Source of the DNA: Ursus arctos
Lineage: Eukaryota; Chordata; Mammalia; Carnivora; Ursidae
Reading direction: 5' to 3'
DNA length: 64,000 nt
NCBI RefSeq assembly: GCF_023065955.2
Contig: NW_026623089.1
Span: 35,060,767 to 35,124,766, forward strand
Shown: positions 45,197-57,649 of the stretch, piece after piece
Layout of the letters: each line of letters opens with the position of its first letter
How positions within the stretch are numbered: position 1 is the first letter of the stretch
The notes under the pieces: generated by a model
The model's database searches: none
Told to the model about the DNA's origin: nothing
Seen by the model: the letters and a program-made list of their open reading frames with translations, nothing else
Program-made: the position numbers and the translations under genes

Positions 45197-47685
45197 TTGT
45201 ATCAAAAAACAACCAAAAAACCGAAAACCACTCCCCCCACAAATTCCTAAAATGTCCCCTAGGGGGTGGTACCATCCTTGCAGGAACTACTGCTATATTA
45301 ATATAATCAAGGAGAAAAGGAAGATTTCCTGGCTCAGGCAATACCTGAACGGGGATTTCTCTGTTCCCATTGCCTTGCTTCTTTTCACAGATAAATGCAT
45401 AAATAAAGCCTTACCAGTTTCTGGGTTTCAAAATATTTATTTATTTGAGATAAGGATGTTCTTCAAGCAAAATGATAGAGATCATTGCTGCTGAATAGTT
45501 GCCTGGCACGTGTAAAGAAGTTAACAGTTGCTTCCTTGGTTGGTTGCCCACGAAAGCTAACAAACTGAATACTTTCACCCTTGACAGTGAATGAAACACA
45601 TTGAGAGAGGTGCCAGATTAGAAGTTGGTCCCTGCAAACAGCTTGGCATAGATGAAAAGATGGTGCAGACTGGACCCGTGAGTCCCACTGGGTTTAGAGT
45701 GAACAGTGCTTGGGCCCTACTCTCCGTCCTGTTTTGGAAAAATGCCCCCAGAGCTTCTGTCTTTGGTGATGGCTGTGTATAAAGGCCTTGCTTGCCATAG
45801 TGACCTCTTCTTGACAGGGATCCAGAAACTGTGCTTCTCTTGGCTCTCTGTGGTTTTGCTACTAACCTAAATCCTCATGATTTCCATCTTGACAGTACTC
45901 CTGAATAAGCTAGTTAAAAATTGCATGGCTTTTCCATCAGGCTTTATAGCTGGTTTTGATAAAATGCGCTATTAAGCCCTAGTCCTAATGTGCTGTAGAT
46001 AGACCATCAGGCAGTTTAGAAAAAAAGAGGAAAACAGACAATTCAGAAATACCCTGTACGTTGTTCCAACTACAGCCCCCGCTTTGCAAATACCACTTCT
46101 GATTGGGGACTTCATTGGCAGCCTCTGCCATAAAAAATGGTGACTCATTCCAAGATCGTGTTCTTGGGTTTTTGCAGATATTAAAGTCTCAGTTATATGT
46201 GTCCAGCAGAGTCAAGCTAGCAATAAAATCTTGGATGAGGGGGAAAATCTTTTATTTCATCCCATCTGGAACCAGGAAGAAGTGGTGATTTGCAAATCCA
46301 GTGCCTAGGCCACTTATGAAGAGAGCATCTTCATTTCCCTTTACACGTTAAAAACATTGTCTTAGATGCATTGAAAGTTGGGGCTGGAGGGGTCCATGAA
46401 GTGTCCCTTAGTAGATCTAATCTGATACTTAACTCTTCATTGCCATCCGTCAGACAGACTAAAACAACTTGCTGTTTGAGAATGTGTAAGATGGTTAAAC
46501 CCAGCAGATCTTTGGAGACCCCAGTAAGAGTAGAATCCAAACACCTGCATTTAAAGTGTTCTCCGTCAAATATTCTTTTCTGGTACCAACAGCCTTGGTT
46601 CCTGATTTGATGTGGTTTCCAATCTTAGAACCATCACGTTCATTTTCCTTTGTATAGGAATCAGTTGTAGAAGTCCTTCTTAAAAACTGACTTCCAGAAC
46701 AAAACATAGTTCTTCCAAGGGTCTGACCAGTGAGTAATAGAATGGGACTTTCACGATTCTCTTTCTCTTGAATATTTTTTTCCTTCTAGTTTAAGTAACA
46801 TTTATTGACGTGACCTTCTTAATTCAAAACAAGAGCATTAAAGCAAATCCGACTTTGTGACACAGGTTTGTAACCAATCACCGCCTTTTTCCTGCCTGTA
46901 TTCGCTGTATCAGAAGTGAGTGAGAGGGATGGGTAGGCAGAAGTTAGTAATAAATGATTTTAGGATGGAACCATTAACTAATTTCAGCAGTCAGCCCTTT
47001 TGTCTGCTAATGGGTACAATAGCTGGAAGATTGGCCAGGATGTGAACAATCATCAGAATAAAACATTTATCAGTTGCGTCTTAATAGATCGGCTCATCCC
47101 TATGAGGATGCAGAAGTGTTGTATAACCTCATGGGGAACATTCTTCATGCAACTGTGTGAAGCAGTACTGTCCAGTGAGGTGGTATGAGCAAACCCATCT
47201 TTGCCTCTGCCATACTTGAAAGAACCATGACTGGATTAAAACAGCCTGATACCTTGAATATGGGGAAATTTAATTCTCTAAAATCTTGGTCTGTTGAAAA
47301 TAAATCCTGCAAAATCCAGAGAAAATTTGTTGGATTCAGCCTTTTCTCCTCTAGTCTCTAACTTTGCACCAGAGGATTTTTGTCATTATGTGGTATGTTT
47401 GAGTGCCCTTAGGGGTAAGGACAACGTAGGCACCTTTTCTCCTTTTTCTAACTACTGGAACTCAGGCAGAGAATGGAGTTCATCATAGTCCTGTGTACAT
47501 ATCACACGATCATGGTCAATTCATGCAAGGCTTTACTCCTACTTATCTTATTTTTCCCTATTAATGGATTTGCTTTATATTCTTAAATACATATTTATAT
47601 ATTTAACTGTATATATACACACATCTAAGTACACACATATCCGTGTAAAGCATGTGGTTTTGATTCATGATTGTGTTTGGTTTTA
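45197..47685. other. unrecognised, apparently unique sequence
   Basis: About 2.5 kb with no recognised repeat, RNA or coding exon. Short open frames have no domains I know. It is one of the two largest repeat-poor blocks and the best place in the window to look for conserved non-coding elements. Confidence 0.4.
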
Positions 47686-47689
47686 ATGT

Positions 47690-49130
47690 AGCTAAATGGT
47701 ATTGCACCATAAATCCCATTCTAATAGTCTGCTCACTGCTCATAATGTGTTAAAGGTTGGTCAACACCATATGTTGCATCTGGTTTGCTGCTGCTTAGAG
47801 CTTCGTAGTATTCCACGCTCTATCACATTCATCCTGATGATAGACTTTAAGCACACCTCCAGTTCCTCTCGTATGGACAGTGTCATGATGAGCACACTTG
47901 AACGTATACAGACCCTTAGGAATCTCTGAGAGGATTTCCTGAGATGCAGAGCTCCAGGAGGGGTATCACAGGGTCATAAAACATACAGATATTTAATCTT
48001 CTGGGACACTGCCATTCGAGCATGGCTGGGTGAGTTCATTATTGTTGCCATTTGCAGTGCATGAGTGTTCAGGTCCACAACTCCCAATATCCTAAAAAAA
48101 ATTCCTCATTTTTTGCAATCTAGTGGGTGTACATTGACTTTTCATTGTTGCATTAGTTAGTATTTTTCTATTGTGAATTTGAGATTCTTTCCTGATCTGT
48201 TACGCTTCCTCCAATTTTTTTTTTCTGTGCTTCTTGTCTTTTTCTTACTTGTCAAGAACTCGTTTTTGGTTTGGTTTTGTTTTATAATCAAGTAGTATTC
48301 CCTCATCAGTTGTAAGGTTGCCAGTATTTTCTCCAAGCCATCTATCTGCTCATGATTTTATAATATTCTTTAGGAAATCTGGTTTTAATATAGTCACATT
48401 CGTTCTTACTCTTCTCTCTCTCTCTCTTTTTTTAAACTTTATAGTGTTTCGAATAAATGTTCCAGCTTTCTCTACAACCTTGGCCAGAAAAATATTTTCA
48501 CATTATCTTCTTTATGACTTATGGTTTTATCTTTATCTTTGCATTTTTAATTCATTTACTTGGCACTTGGCACGTGCTTAAAGATTAAGGGTCCTGCTCC
48601 ATTTTTCTCCGTGTGGTGAACTGGTTTTTATAGATCATCAACGGAGCAATTTAGCTCTTCTTCTTGCCTTGTGGTACCATCTTTATCATACCTCAAGCTT
48701 TCACGTGCACTGGTCTGTTTTTCTTATGTGCCATTAGTGTGCTAGTTGAAATAATCCACTTTCTCTATCAGTGTCCTATGTTTTTTTAATTACTAGGCTG
48801 TAATAACATATGTTAATGGCTTGTAGAGTCTTCCTTCTTGCTCTTTTTCAAAGTTGACTTTGGCTCTTCTTTCACATAAACCTTAGAATGAGTTTGTTTA
48901 ATCCTTGCAGCCTTATTCTGCTACTTCTATGTCTAGTGTATTGAATTTATAGATTAATTTGGGAGATAATTGACCTCTATGCCATATTTAATTATCTCAT
49001 GCATAAATGAGTGTATCACTGAATTCTAACTTCTTTTCTGTCCTTTAATATAACTAAAACATTTTCTCTGAAAGGCTTTATGCCTTCGTTTTTGGGTTCA
49101 TTTCTACACATTCTTTGTTACTATTGTTAA
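47690..49130 (-). repeat. ancient L1 ORF2 and 3' region (antisense)
   Basis: 'gtagtattccacgctctatc', 'gtcttgtcaagaactcgttt'-type segments ('tttttcttacttgtcaagaa'), 'ctggttttaatatagtcaca', 'cctcaagctttcacgtgcac', 'actggtctgtttttcttatg' and 'aggctgtaataacatatgtt' follow antisense old L1 in order. Heavily decayed, with several deletions. Confidence 0.65.
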
Positions 49131-49346
49131 TGGTGTCTTGTTGTGAGACTGAGCCCATTTTGTGAAATGGGTCAGCTAAGTCAAAAGGTCTTTTATGTGG
49201 GAAATGTTTAGCAAGAAAAGTTGTCCCTTTACAACACTTAGGTTTGTCTCAATTCGTATATTAAGCCCCTTAATACTGCAGTAGAGATTGTATTCCTGAC
49301 TGAACTTAGACTGATTCAGACTGATACACCCATAGTGACATCTTTT

Positions 49347-49521
49347 TTTTTTTTTAAGATTTTATTTATTTATTTGACAGAGAGGGAACACAAGCAGGGG
49401 GAGTGGGAGAGGAAGAAGCAGGCTCATAGCGGAGGAACCCGATCTGGGGCTTGATCCCATAACGCCGGGATCACGCCCTGAGCCGAAGGCAGACGCCCAA
49501 CCTCTGTGCCACCCAGGCGCC
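49347..49521 (-). mobile_element. SINEC with perfect 18-bp target-site duplication
   Basis: Antisense SINE with T-run, 'gagagggaacacaagcaggg', 'gggcttgatcccataacgcc' and head complement 'gtgccacccaggcgccc'. Identical cccatagtgacatctttt copies lie at 49329-49346 and 49522-49539. A recent copy by these marks. Confidence 0.97.
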
Positions 49522-49539
49522 CCCATAGTGACATCTTTT

Positions 49540-50055
49540 ATTTAAATATGTGAAGAAATTCTTGAGAACTTTCAAGTTAAATTGGTTCCTGGAGCATAGA
49601 AAATTTCTTTAAAAAAATGTAAGAATTAATAGAGAAAAGAAGTTTCCTGGCTTTGGCAAATCTCTGGGGGCAATTCAGGTCCTAGATGTATGGGAAAATT
49701 TGCACTAGTCACTTTTTTCACATTTGTCATGATAAAAGAGAATGTTATTTGAACTTTTTTCCATCACAAAGCCACAAAAGGACAAATCTAAAATTATGTA
49801 TTTAATAAATATTTTTGCATCCTATAAAACCAAGCAATATATTCCAAAAATAATACATTGTGGTCAATTGCATTATGACCCCGAGTTCTTCACTGTTTCC
49901 AATATTCATACCCTTTGCCACATAACCGCACAATTTCTCTAACAAAAAGTAGAGTACACTTCCCAACATTTGACTTGAGTTTCTACCGTGTGTGTGTGTG
50001 TGTGTGTTTCTTTTGGTCAGTGGGAATTTGGTGGACATGATGTGTAAGGGCTTAG
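49540..50055. other. unrecognised sequence with a (TG)n tract
   Basis: No repeat family recognised. A 20-base TG tract lies at 49988-50007. Confidence 0.4.
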
Positions 50056-50059
50056 AATG

Positions 50060-50418
50060 AGCCTGTACAATAGAGTGGTGTTTTGTCCCTCTGCCATCAT
50101 CATGGGAAGAGCGTGCAGGGGCTAACCTGTTGGTCTGAGGAGGAGAGAGGTCTTGTGGAGCAGAGCTAGTTGGCTAACTTAGATTGGCACCTGTTAGAGT
50201 TGCCTAGCCCAGCCTGGTTTATGTCAACTGACCTGCAGACATACGCCAAACTCAGGTTAGCAGAGCTTTCTCAGGTGCTGTAGATGAACCAGAGCCTCCT
50301 CAGTCTCCCCAGCTGACTGATGATGATTCATCAATGTACATGATTACTGCTCGAAGTCAGTGAGTTTCAGGGTGGCTTATTAATGTAGCATTATTGTGCA
50401 ATGATACTAATTGATAAT
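50060..50418 (+). repeat. probable MaLR/MLT1-type LTR (3' part)
   Basis: 'ctagcccagcctggtttatg', 'cccagctgactgatgatgat', 'gtcagtgagtttcagggtgg' and 'attattgtgcaatgatacta' resemble the 3' half of an ERVL-MaLR LTR (aagccactgagttttggggtgg, gtagcattattgtggcaata). Diverged. Confidence 0.5.
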
Positions 50419-50439
50419 ATACTGTGTTAAAACTGAGTT

Positions 50440-52830
50440 TTTAGCAAGAGTGCCAGTTTCGTTTATCTTTAGAAAATAATTCACCTCATCTATACAAGTG
50501 TAGAGAGATATTTGATAACATTCAGCATTCTCTCATTAATTAAAAAAAATGAACCTTTACAATTCTTTGCAAACTAGAATTAGGAAGAATTTCCTTAACC
50601 AGACCAATGGCATATACCAAAAACTTAAAGGAAACTCATAGTTAATGAAACAAGTTTAGAAATATTTCCTTTAAAATCAGGTAAAATGAAATTTCTCATT
50701 ATCCCACCTCTATTTAATATTACAGTGGAAGTCCTACCATTATAGTAAGAAAAAGAAAACCGGATCATGGGAAGAAAGATGGAAAGGAGGAAACCCACTG
50801 TTATTTGTAATTGTGGATAGGATTGTCTCCATGGAAAACCCAAGAGAATGTACAAATTTTGAAAATTAATAAGAGCTCAGCAAGGTTACTAAACATAGAT
50901 CAAGAAACAAAAATAATTTGGTTTCATACGTACCTGCAACAAAACTTAATTCAGTACAGATATGTACTATGTACCATAGTCACATATATAACATATCTAC
51001 AAATGAATCATCAAAAATGAAGTATGAGAACAATAAGGAGAGATTTATAAAACTTTGCTGACAATATTTTTAAGAGGCCTATATGTATGGAAATGTATTC
51101 CATGTGCATGGATAATAAGGTTTAATATTAATATATCAGTTCTTCCAAGATCAACCTATGTTTTATATAATGCTAGTTTTATTGTTTCAGAAAGTCTTTA
51201 TCAACCTGGTTTAATAAATACTAGAAGAGGGCTGAGAGTTGCTAAGACAATTTTTAGAAAAGGAAATTGGTACGGCAATTTCTCTTTCCAGAAAGCAAGA
51301 TTTATTAAAAAGCTTTAGTAAATAAGAGTGTGATTTAGGCATGCAGGGTTAAAAGAAGAAACATAGGACCATTGGATATATTAAAAGAGCTCCAAAATAC
51401 ACACATATATGGAAAATTGGTAAGTGACATAGTTCCTTTGACAAATCATTTGAGGCAAGATGAACATCTTAGTAAAAGGCCCTAAGAAAACAAGTCGGCC
51501 CCTAGAAAGAAATAGGATTTTATCGCAGCCTCAGTCCTGCAAAAATCAATTCTAGATGGAATACAACCTAATGTGACAGTGACATTTAACAGCTTTGATT
51601 GAAAATATGGGATTATGTGACCCAAGTCCAAGAAAGGATTTCTTAAGACAGAGTAAACAATAAGGAAAAAGAATGGTACATTTGATTATACAAAATGAAA
51701 AGCTTATGCATATCACAACATACAAACAAAGCCAAAAGGCAAGTACTGACTGTGGGAAAGATATTTAAATCCTATTTAGTCACTATCTAGACCACGAGAT
51801 CACATCACAGGAGAAATTGGTGAGGTTGTGAACTGGAGGGTCACAGAAAAGAACTCCACGGCTCGTCCGTGTAAGGACGCTCGGCTTCTCAAGTAACGAA
51901 CACAACAGGTACCGCTTCAGCTGTTGGGCTGGCGGCGAAGTGTTGGCAAAAGCAGGAAGAAATGGGAACTCACCCAGGACTGATAAAAATAAAAAAAATG
52001 AGCGACTGCTCTGGAAAGCAATTTAATAAAAAGTAGTGAAGGTCAGGTTACGTGTCCCTTTCCAGGTAGCAGCTCTGGATGAATGACACTCTGGCGCATG
52101 TGCCCAGGAGACATGTGTAATGATGTTCCTGGCAGCATTTTTTGAAATCTCAATGACTTGGAAACGACCTAAATGTCATCAAGGGGAGAATGGATGCATT
52201 TATTGTGCTACGTTAATACGATGGAACATTATTCAGTGGTGAAAATGAACTAGAGCTGTCAGTAGGGCTGTGGCTCACAAATGTAATATAGAGTGAAGAG
52301 GGCAAGTGGCAGAAGCTTTATCCTTTATGACATCCTATACATTAAATCTACAGTTGTGCCAAAATGGTATATATTATTTAGGAGCACCCATTCACCGAAT
52401 AAAGTATGAAGACATTCACAGAGAAAATAAATACCCAAATGAAAATAACAGTTACCTGAAGCAAGGAAAAGGAATTTAAATACATTTGGGGTTGGGGTAC
52501 ACATGGGCTTTAAGAATATTGATCCTGGGGCGCCCGGGTGGCACAGTCGTTAAGCATCTGCCTTTGGCTCAGGGCGTGATCCCGGAGTCCTGGGATCGAG
52601 CCCCACATCAGGCTCCTCTGCTGGGAGCCTGCTTCTTCCTCTCCCACTCCCCTTGCTTGTGTTCCTTCTCTCGCTGGCTGTCTCTCTCTCTGTCAAATAA
52701 ATAAATAAAATCTTAAAAAAAAAAAAGAATATTGATCCTGTTTTATTTCTTAAGTAGGTGGCAGATAATGGGTACTTTATTTTTGAAAAATATTTTTTGT
52801 ATGTTTTAAAGTTTCATAATGAAAAAATCC
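50440..52830 (+). repeat. ancient L1 (sense), interrupted by a SINE
   Basis: 'cagcaaggttactaaacata', 'aatcttagtaaaaggccct'-like decayed ORF2, 'ctctggaaagcaatttaata', 'cttggaaacgacctaaatgt', 'gatggaacattattcagtgg' and the 3' tail after the SINE ('ttttaaagtttcataatgaa') are collinear with an old L1. No frame is open for long. Confidence 0.65.
52528..52724 (+). mobile_element. SINEC with perfect 16-bp target-site duplication
   Basis: Sense SINE, gggcgcccgggtggcacagt to A-tail. Internal Pol III-like boxes are tggcacagtcg and gggatcgagcccc. Identical aagaatattgatcctg copies lie at 52512-52527 and 52725-52740. Low divergence. Confidence 0.97.
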
Positions 52831-52954
52831 TCAGCAAAAGCTAATGGTCTCAGGAGTATGAGACTCATAGTTATTTACCCTGAAGAGTCCTTTCTGAGGG
52901 GAACTTTTGAGGTGTTCTTTTCCATACAAGCAGGTGGGCTGCTTGGGAATTAAT

Positions 52955-53080
52955 TTCTGTTTCTCCACTGGACTGTGAATTTCTCCATTGCAAGAATTAT
53001 GCCTTATTCATCTTTGTATTCTTGCAACTCACACTAATCCTGACAATGTAAAACAAACATTTTATGAATAAATGCATCAG
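52955..53080 (+). repeat. L2 LINE 3' end (sense)
   Basis: 'ccactggactgtgaatttct', 'ccttattcatctttgtattc' and 'attttatgaataaatgcat' follow the sense L2 terminus (cactagaatgtaagctcc, ctgttttgttcactgctgta, caataaatatttgttgaatg). Confidence 0.6.
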
Positions 53081-53483
53081 GTAGACATAAAGGTTAGAAA
53101 CCACGGGAATAAAACCCCAGATACAAATGTACCAGCTCAAATTGTTTTGGCAACCACATAAAACCATTCCAGTGTTTTCTTATCTCTCTCTAGAACTGAT
53201 CTTATTTTCTTCTGAAGGTAAATTTGACCTGTTACTCCTGAACAATTATTACCATGATGAGATTTTTCCTGTGTTCCATGGAACAGCATTGTTGAGTGCA
53301 ATATTAATAGATGTACTTCAGTCAAAGGGCCTCATGGTCAAATAAGTTGGGAAACACAGAATTTTAAAAGTGAAAATAATCTCCAAAAAAACTAGAGCTA
53401 ACATAATACTTGCAAGAAACTAGATGCTTTGGAAACAAGGATGCAATTGGAAACAAGGCGTGATGTCTCATCATTTTTCTTTT

Positions 53484-54136
53484 TGTGGACATAAAATACA
53501 TGTTTCAGGTGTACAATAATGATTTGACATTTGTACACAGAAACAAATGTTGGCGAGGAGGTTGAAAAAAAGGAGCCCTTGTATGCTGTTGACGGGAATG
53601 TAAATTGGTGCAGCCACTGTGGAAAACAGTACGGCAGTTCCTCAGAAATTAAAAATAGAAATGCCATATGATCTGTTAATTTTACTTCTGGGTATTTGCC
53701 CGAAGAAAACAAAAACACTAATTTGAAAAGATACATGCACCCCTATGTTTATTGAGGCATTAGTATAATCACCAAGATAGGGAAGCAGCCTGAATGTCCA
53801 TCAGTAGAGGAATGGATAAAGAATGTGGTGTATATACACAACAGAATATTACTCAGCCTTAAAAAAAACAAAAACAAAAACTTGCCATTTGCCACAACAC
53901 GGACCCACCTAGAAGGTAGTAACACTAAGTGAAATAAGTCAGAGAAAGACAAATACCGTGTGATTTCACTTATATGAGGAATCCAAAAAAACACAAATGA
54001 ACGAACAAGAAACAGACTCAAATATATAGACAAACTTGTTGCAAAAAGAGAGGGATGGGGCCGGACAAGATACGTGAAGGGGATTTAAGAGATGCAAACT
54101 TGCAGTTGTAAATAAGTCACAGGATGAAAAGTACTT
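53484..54136. mobile_element. older LINE-1 with internal inversion, nested in L1
   Basis: 53484-53540 is the antisense 3' end (gtttcaggtgtacaataatg, tttgacatttgtacac). From about 53556 the sequence is sense ORF2 C terminus and 3' UTR (cagccactgtggaaaacagt, cttctgggtatttgcccgaa, ggaatggataaagaatgtgg, gcaaacttgcagttgtaaat). This is the geometry of twin priming. The host L1 resumes at about 54137. Confidence 0.7.
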
Positions 54137-54442
54137 CTCTAACATTGTGTTGCAAGCGCTAGCTGATGCAGTAAGACTGCAGAAAGAGAAGAGATACTTA
54201 CTGGGGTGCAAGAAATAAATTTCTGATTGCAGATGACATGATTGACTATATAAAAAATTGAAATTCCAAGGAAGCAACAAAAATCCCTTGGAAATAAGTG
54301 AGAATAGCTAGGTCCCAGTCTATAAGGTAAATGTCTGGAAGTTCATTGCTTTTCTATATACCAGCAATGAACAATCGGATTTCAAATTTTAAAATACCAT
54401 TTATAATAGCAACAATAAAAAATGAGCTATAAATTCAAAATA

Positions 54443-54640
54443 AGGGCACCTGGGTGGCTCAGTTGGTTAAGTGTCTGCCTTCAGCCTCAGGTCATGATCC
54501 CAGGATCCTGGGATGGAGTCCTACATTGGGTTCCCTGCTCAGTGGGGAGTCGTCTTCTCCCTCTGCCCCTCCCCCTGCTTATGTGCACTCTCTCTCTGTC
54601 TCAAAAATAAATAAAAAATAAATAACCCATTTAACATTTA
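54443..54640 (+). mobile_element. SINEC with long target-site duplication
   Basis: Sense SINE, gggcacctgggtggctcagt to an ATAAATAAAAAATAAATAA-type tail. The duplication is about 26 bp (54417-54442 and 54641-54666; core aatgagctataaattcaaaa) and exact. It lies within the ancient L1. Confidence 0.96.
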
Positions 54641-56495
54641 AAAAAATGAGCTATAAATTCAAAATATGTACAAGATCTATATGCAGAAAATTACAAGATT
54701 CTGGTGAAATAAATCAAAGATCTAAATAAATGGTGAGTTATTGATAGAGTTATAGATAACGAGACTCAGTATTATTAAAATGTCATTTTTTTCCTACTAG
54801 ATCTATAGTTTTAATGCAATCCCAGTCAAAATCCTAACAATCTATTTTGTAGATATTGAAAAAATGATTCAAAAGTGAGAGAGGTTAAGACCTTGAATAA
54901 CCAAGACATTATTTGAGAAAAACAAAGTTGGCAGTCTAATTTCAAGATTTCAATTTCAAGATTTAATGTAAAGTTACAGTAATTCAGATAGTGGTATTGG
55001 TACAAGAACAGGTGCAGAGATCCACGGGTGGGATAGAAAGGCCGGAAATAGACTCGTAAGATACAGTGAACTGATCTTTGACAAAGGAACAAAGGCAATT
55101 CAGTGGAGAAAGACTAGTCTTTCCAGCAAATGGTACTGGAACAACTGGACATCCGCATGCAAAAAAAATCGAATCTACGCACCAACCTTACATCTTTCAC
55201 AGAAATTAATTCAAAATGGTCCTAAGCCTAAGTATAAGGCAAAACTGGAAGATAACCTAGGTGGAAATCTATATGATGTCAGGCTTGGTGGGGAGTATGC
55301 AGATACAACGCAAAAAGTATGATCCAGGAGAGAAGAATTTAGTTGAACTTCATTAGACTTAAAAACTTTTGTTCTGAACAACACTGTATGAGAATGAAAC
55401 ACAAGCACAGAATAGGAGAAAATATTTGCAAATGCACACCTGATGAAGAACTCGTGTCCAAAATATACAAAGAACTCTTACCTTCAGCAATAGGTAAACA
55501 ACCCGATGTAAAAATTGGCAAAAGAGCTCGGACTCCTGACCAAAGACCGTACACAGACGGCATATGAAAAGATGCTGAACATAATTGGTTGGTGGGAATT
55601 TCAGATCAGAATGAGCTAGGGCTATACAGCTATTGGAACGGCAAAAATATTCAAAACAACAAAACAAAACCCCTGACTATACCGATTGCTGGGGAGGAGG
55701 CAGAGAAAAAATAACCCTCGTTCACAGCTCGTGGAAATGCACAATGGCACAGCTACTTAGGAATACGTTTTGGCAGTGTCTTTCAAAATTAAACCTAGCG
55801 TTATCAAACCAGTAATCACGGTCCTGGTTTCAGAATGTATATCTGCACAAAAACCTGCACATGGGCTTCCTTCGTGATCATCAAAAATTGGAAGCGACCA
55901 AGATGTCATTCAATAGGTGAATGTATAAACAGACTGTAGTACGTCTATGCCGTGGACTATTCAGTGATAAAAACAAATGAGATAGCAGGTTACAAAAAAA
56001 ATATGGACCTCAAGTTCATATTTCTAAGTGGAAAACAGACTGAAAGGGCTACATACGTATGATTCAAGTTCTGTGACCTTCTGGAGAAGCCCAAACTATA
56101 GAGTTAATAGACTGTTGGTTATCAGAGGGTGAGGAGGAAGGAGGGGAGAGTTTAAGTGGTGAAAGCCAGGGTATTTTTCTTTTCTTTTTTACTGTGGCGA
56201 CACCGTGTTCTAGCAGGTCATAATGGTGGACCTCCTGTTATATGTTTGTGAAAACCCATAGAAGTTTAAAGCACAAAGAGTGGACCTTAATGTCTTCAAA
56301 TAAAAATCTTTGAGGCAGAGGACCCCAGAAAGGATTGCAGATTGTGATGAAACAAATAAAATGAAACCAGCTCCCTAAAAGTTGGGACAGAGCAAGGGCT
56401 CTGTAATTTGGAAATGGGAGAGTCACTGGAGGTCAACTAGAGGCCATTTTTCTGTAAATCTAGAACTGTCCTAAAAAAAAAAATACACATTAAAA

Positions 56496-56978
56496 ATGGA
56501 GGGAAAAGTCAAAGTGGGGTTTACACTGCGGATCTTCTCAGAGGCGTCTCTTACTAAGGCAGCGTTTGACAATATTCATAGAAGGAAGTTTGGAAATCTG
56601 GCTCTCTGCTTTTTCCAGCTCAGTTTAGGATTCATCAAAGTGAAGTCTGGAACATCTGCATTCCCAAATAAGATGGCCCATACAGTGCTGACTGGGGAAC
56701 CTAAAACATATTTTGTCTTCTGTACTTGTGTCGAGAACTTTCCCCTTGTTAAGGTACTTTCCTCTTTTCCGTATCAAGAGTGAGCGATGATGTAGCTAAA
56801 AATGAGCTAAGACTAGACTAAAATAAGCATTTACAGTGAAGTCTTGCAAGTGTGGCTGGCATACCACCCCCAAGAAGGTGCTTTGTGTGAATTAAAAATA
56901 ATTAAGGCTGGTACAAAGTTCTGCAAAAGCAAGCCTGAGGATCTCTGTAGGGAAGAATTCCCAAAGGGAAGGTTTGTG
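56496..56978. other. unrecognised sequence
   Basis: About 480 bases. The 95-codon frame at 56496-56783 has no domain I recognise. Confidence 0.35.
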
Positions 56979-56991
56979 GCAAAATGGCCAG

Positions 56992-57186
56992 GGGCTCCTG
57001 GGTGGCTCAGTCAGTTAAGTGGCTGCCTTCGGCTCAGGTCATGATCCCAGGGTCCTGGGATCGAGTCCCACATCAGGCTCTCTGTTCAGCAGGGAGTCTG
57101 CTTCTCCCTCTACCCTACCCCCCCTGCTCGTGATCTCTCTCTCACTCTGTCTCTCTCAAATAAATAAAATCTTTCCAAAAAAATAA
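56992..57186 (+). mobile_element. SINEC with target-site duplication
   Basis: Sense SINE, ggggctcctgggtggctcag through 'gggatcgagtcccacatcag' to 'aaataaataaaatctttcc' and an A-tail. Duplication aaaatggccag (56981-56991) / aaaatggacag (57187-57197). Confidence 0.95.
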
Positions 57187-57197
57187 AAAATGGACAG

Positions 57198-57570
57198 AGG
57201 GTGAGGCTGATGGCCTCATTAGAAAAGTTAGGAGTCTTTAAGTTCTCCCTCTTCACCCTGCCCTTCACCTTGTCTCCCTGCTTGACGTGTCCACCATGTC
57301 TCCTCACCCAGGAAGAACACCACAGTCAGCAGTGACAGACTCAACCGTTTTCTTCTCAGTAGCTGTGCTCCTCGTCAGAGACACCCAAGCCCTGGGACAT
57401 TTACTTTGTGAAGGTCTTACCAGGGCTGCAAGTAAATGACCTTGGTGGGAACAAAATCACCACTACGTGGAGCACAGACTTGACCACATTCTCATTTTCA
57501 CCCTCTGACAGGATTTGGCTGCTGTGGGACAAATTCTATTGTCCCTTCAGGTTTAAAAGATGTCCTGGGT
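57198..57570. other. unrecognised sequence between SINE and L1-B
   Basis: About 370 bases with no repeat or exon recognised. Confidence 0.35.
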
Positions 57571-57576
57571 GGAGTT

Positions 57577-57586
57577 AAGATGGCGG
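57577..57586 (+). promoter_or_regulatory. YY1-like motif at the L1 5' end
   Basis: aagatggcgg matches the YY1 core, which in characterised L1s sits at the very 5' end and positions transcription start. It keeps the CpG that L1-A has lost. Confidence 0.6.
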
Positions 57587-57649
57587 AGGAGTAGGAGACA
57601 CCGTTTTCAGCCGGTCCTCCAAGTCGAGCTGGATAGGTACCAGACCAGC

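Larger units (their letters stand above)
53370..56495 (+). repeat. ancient L1 (sense), interrupted by another L1 and a SINE
   Basis: ORF2 relic from 'actagagctaacataatact' (53390s), resuming after the nested L1 at 'attgcagatgacatgattga' (FADD-region), then 'ctttgacaaaggaacaaagg', 'aatggtactggaacaactgg', 'gaagcgaccaagatgtcatt', and a 3' end 'tttctgtaaatctagaactg' with an A-run near 56475. Long but decayed. The 55.4-56.2 kb part is unusually CpG-rich. Confidence 0.75.
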
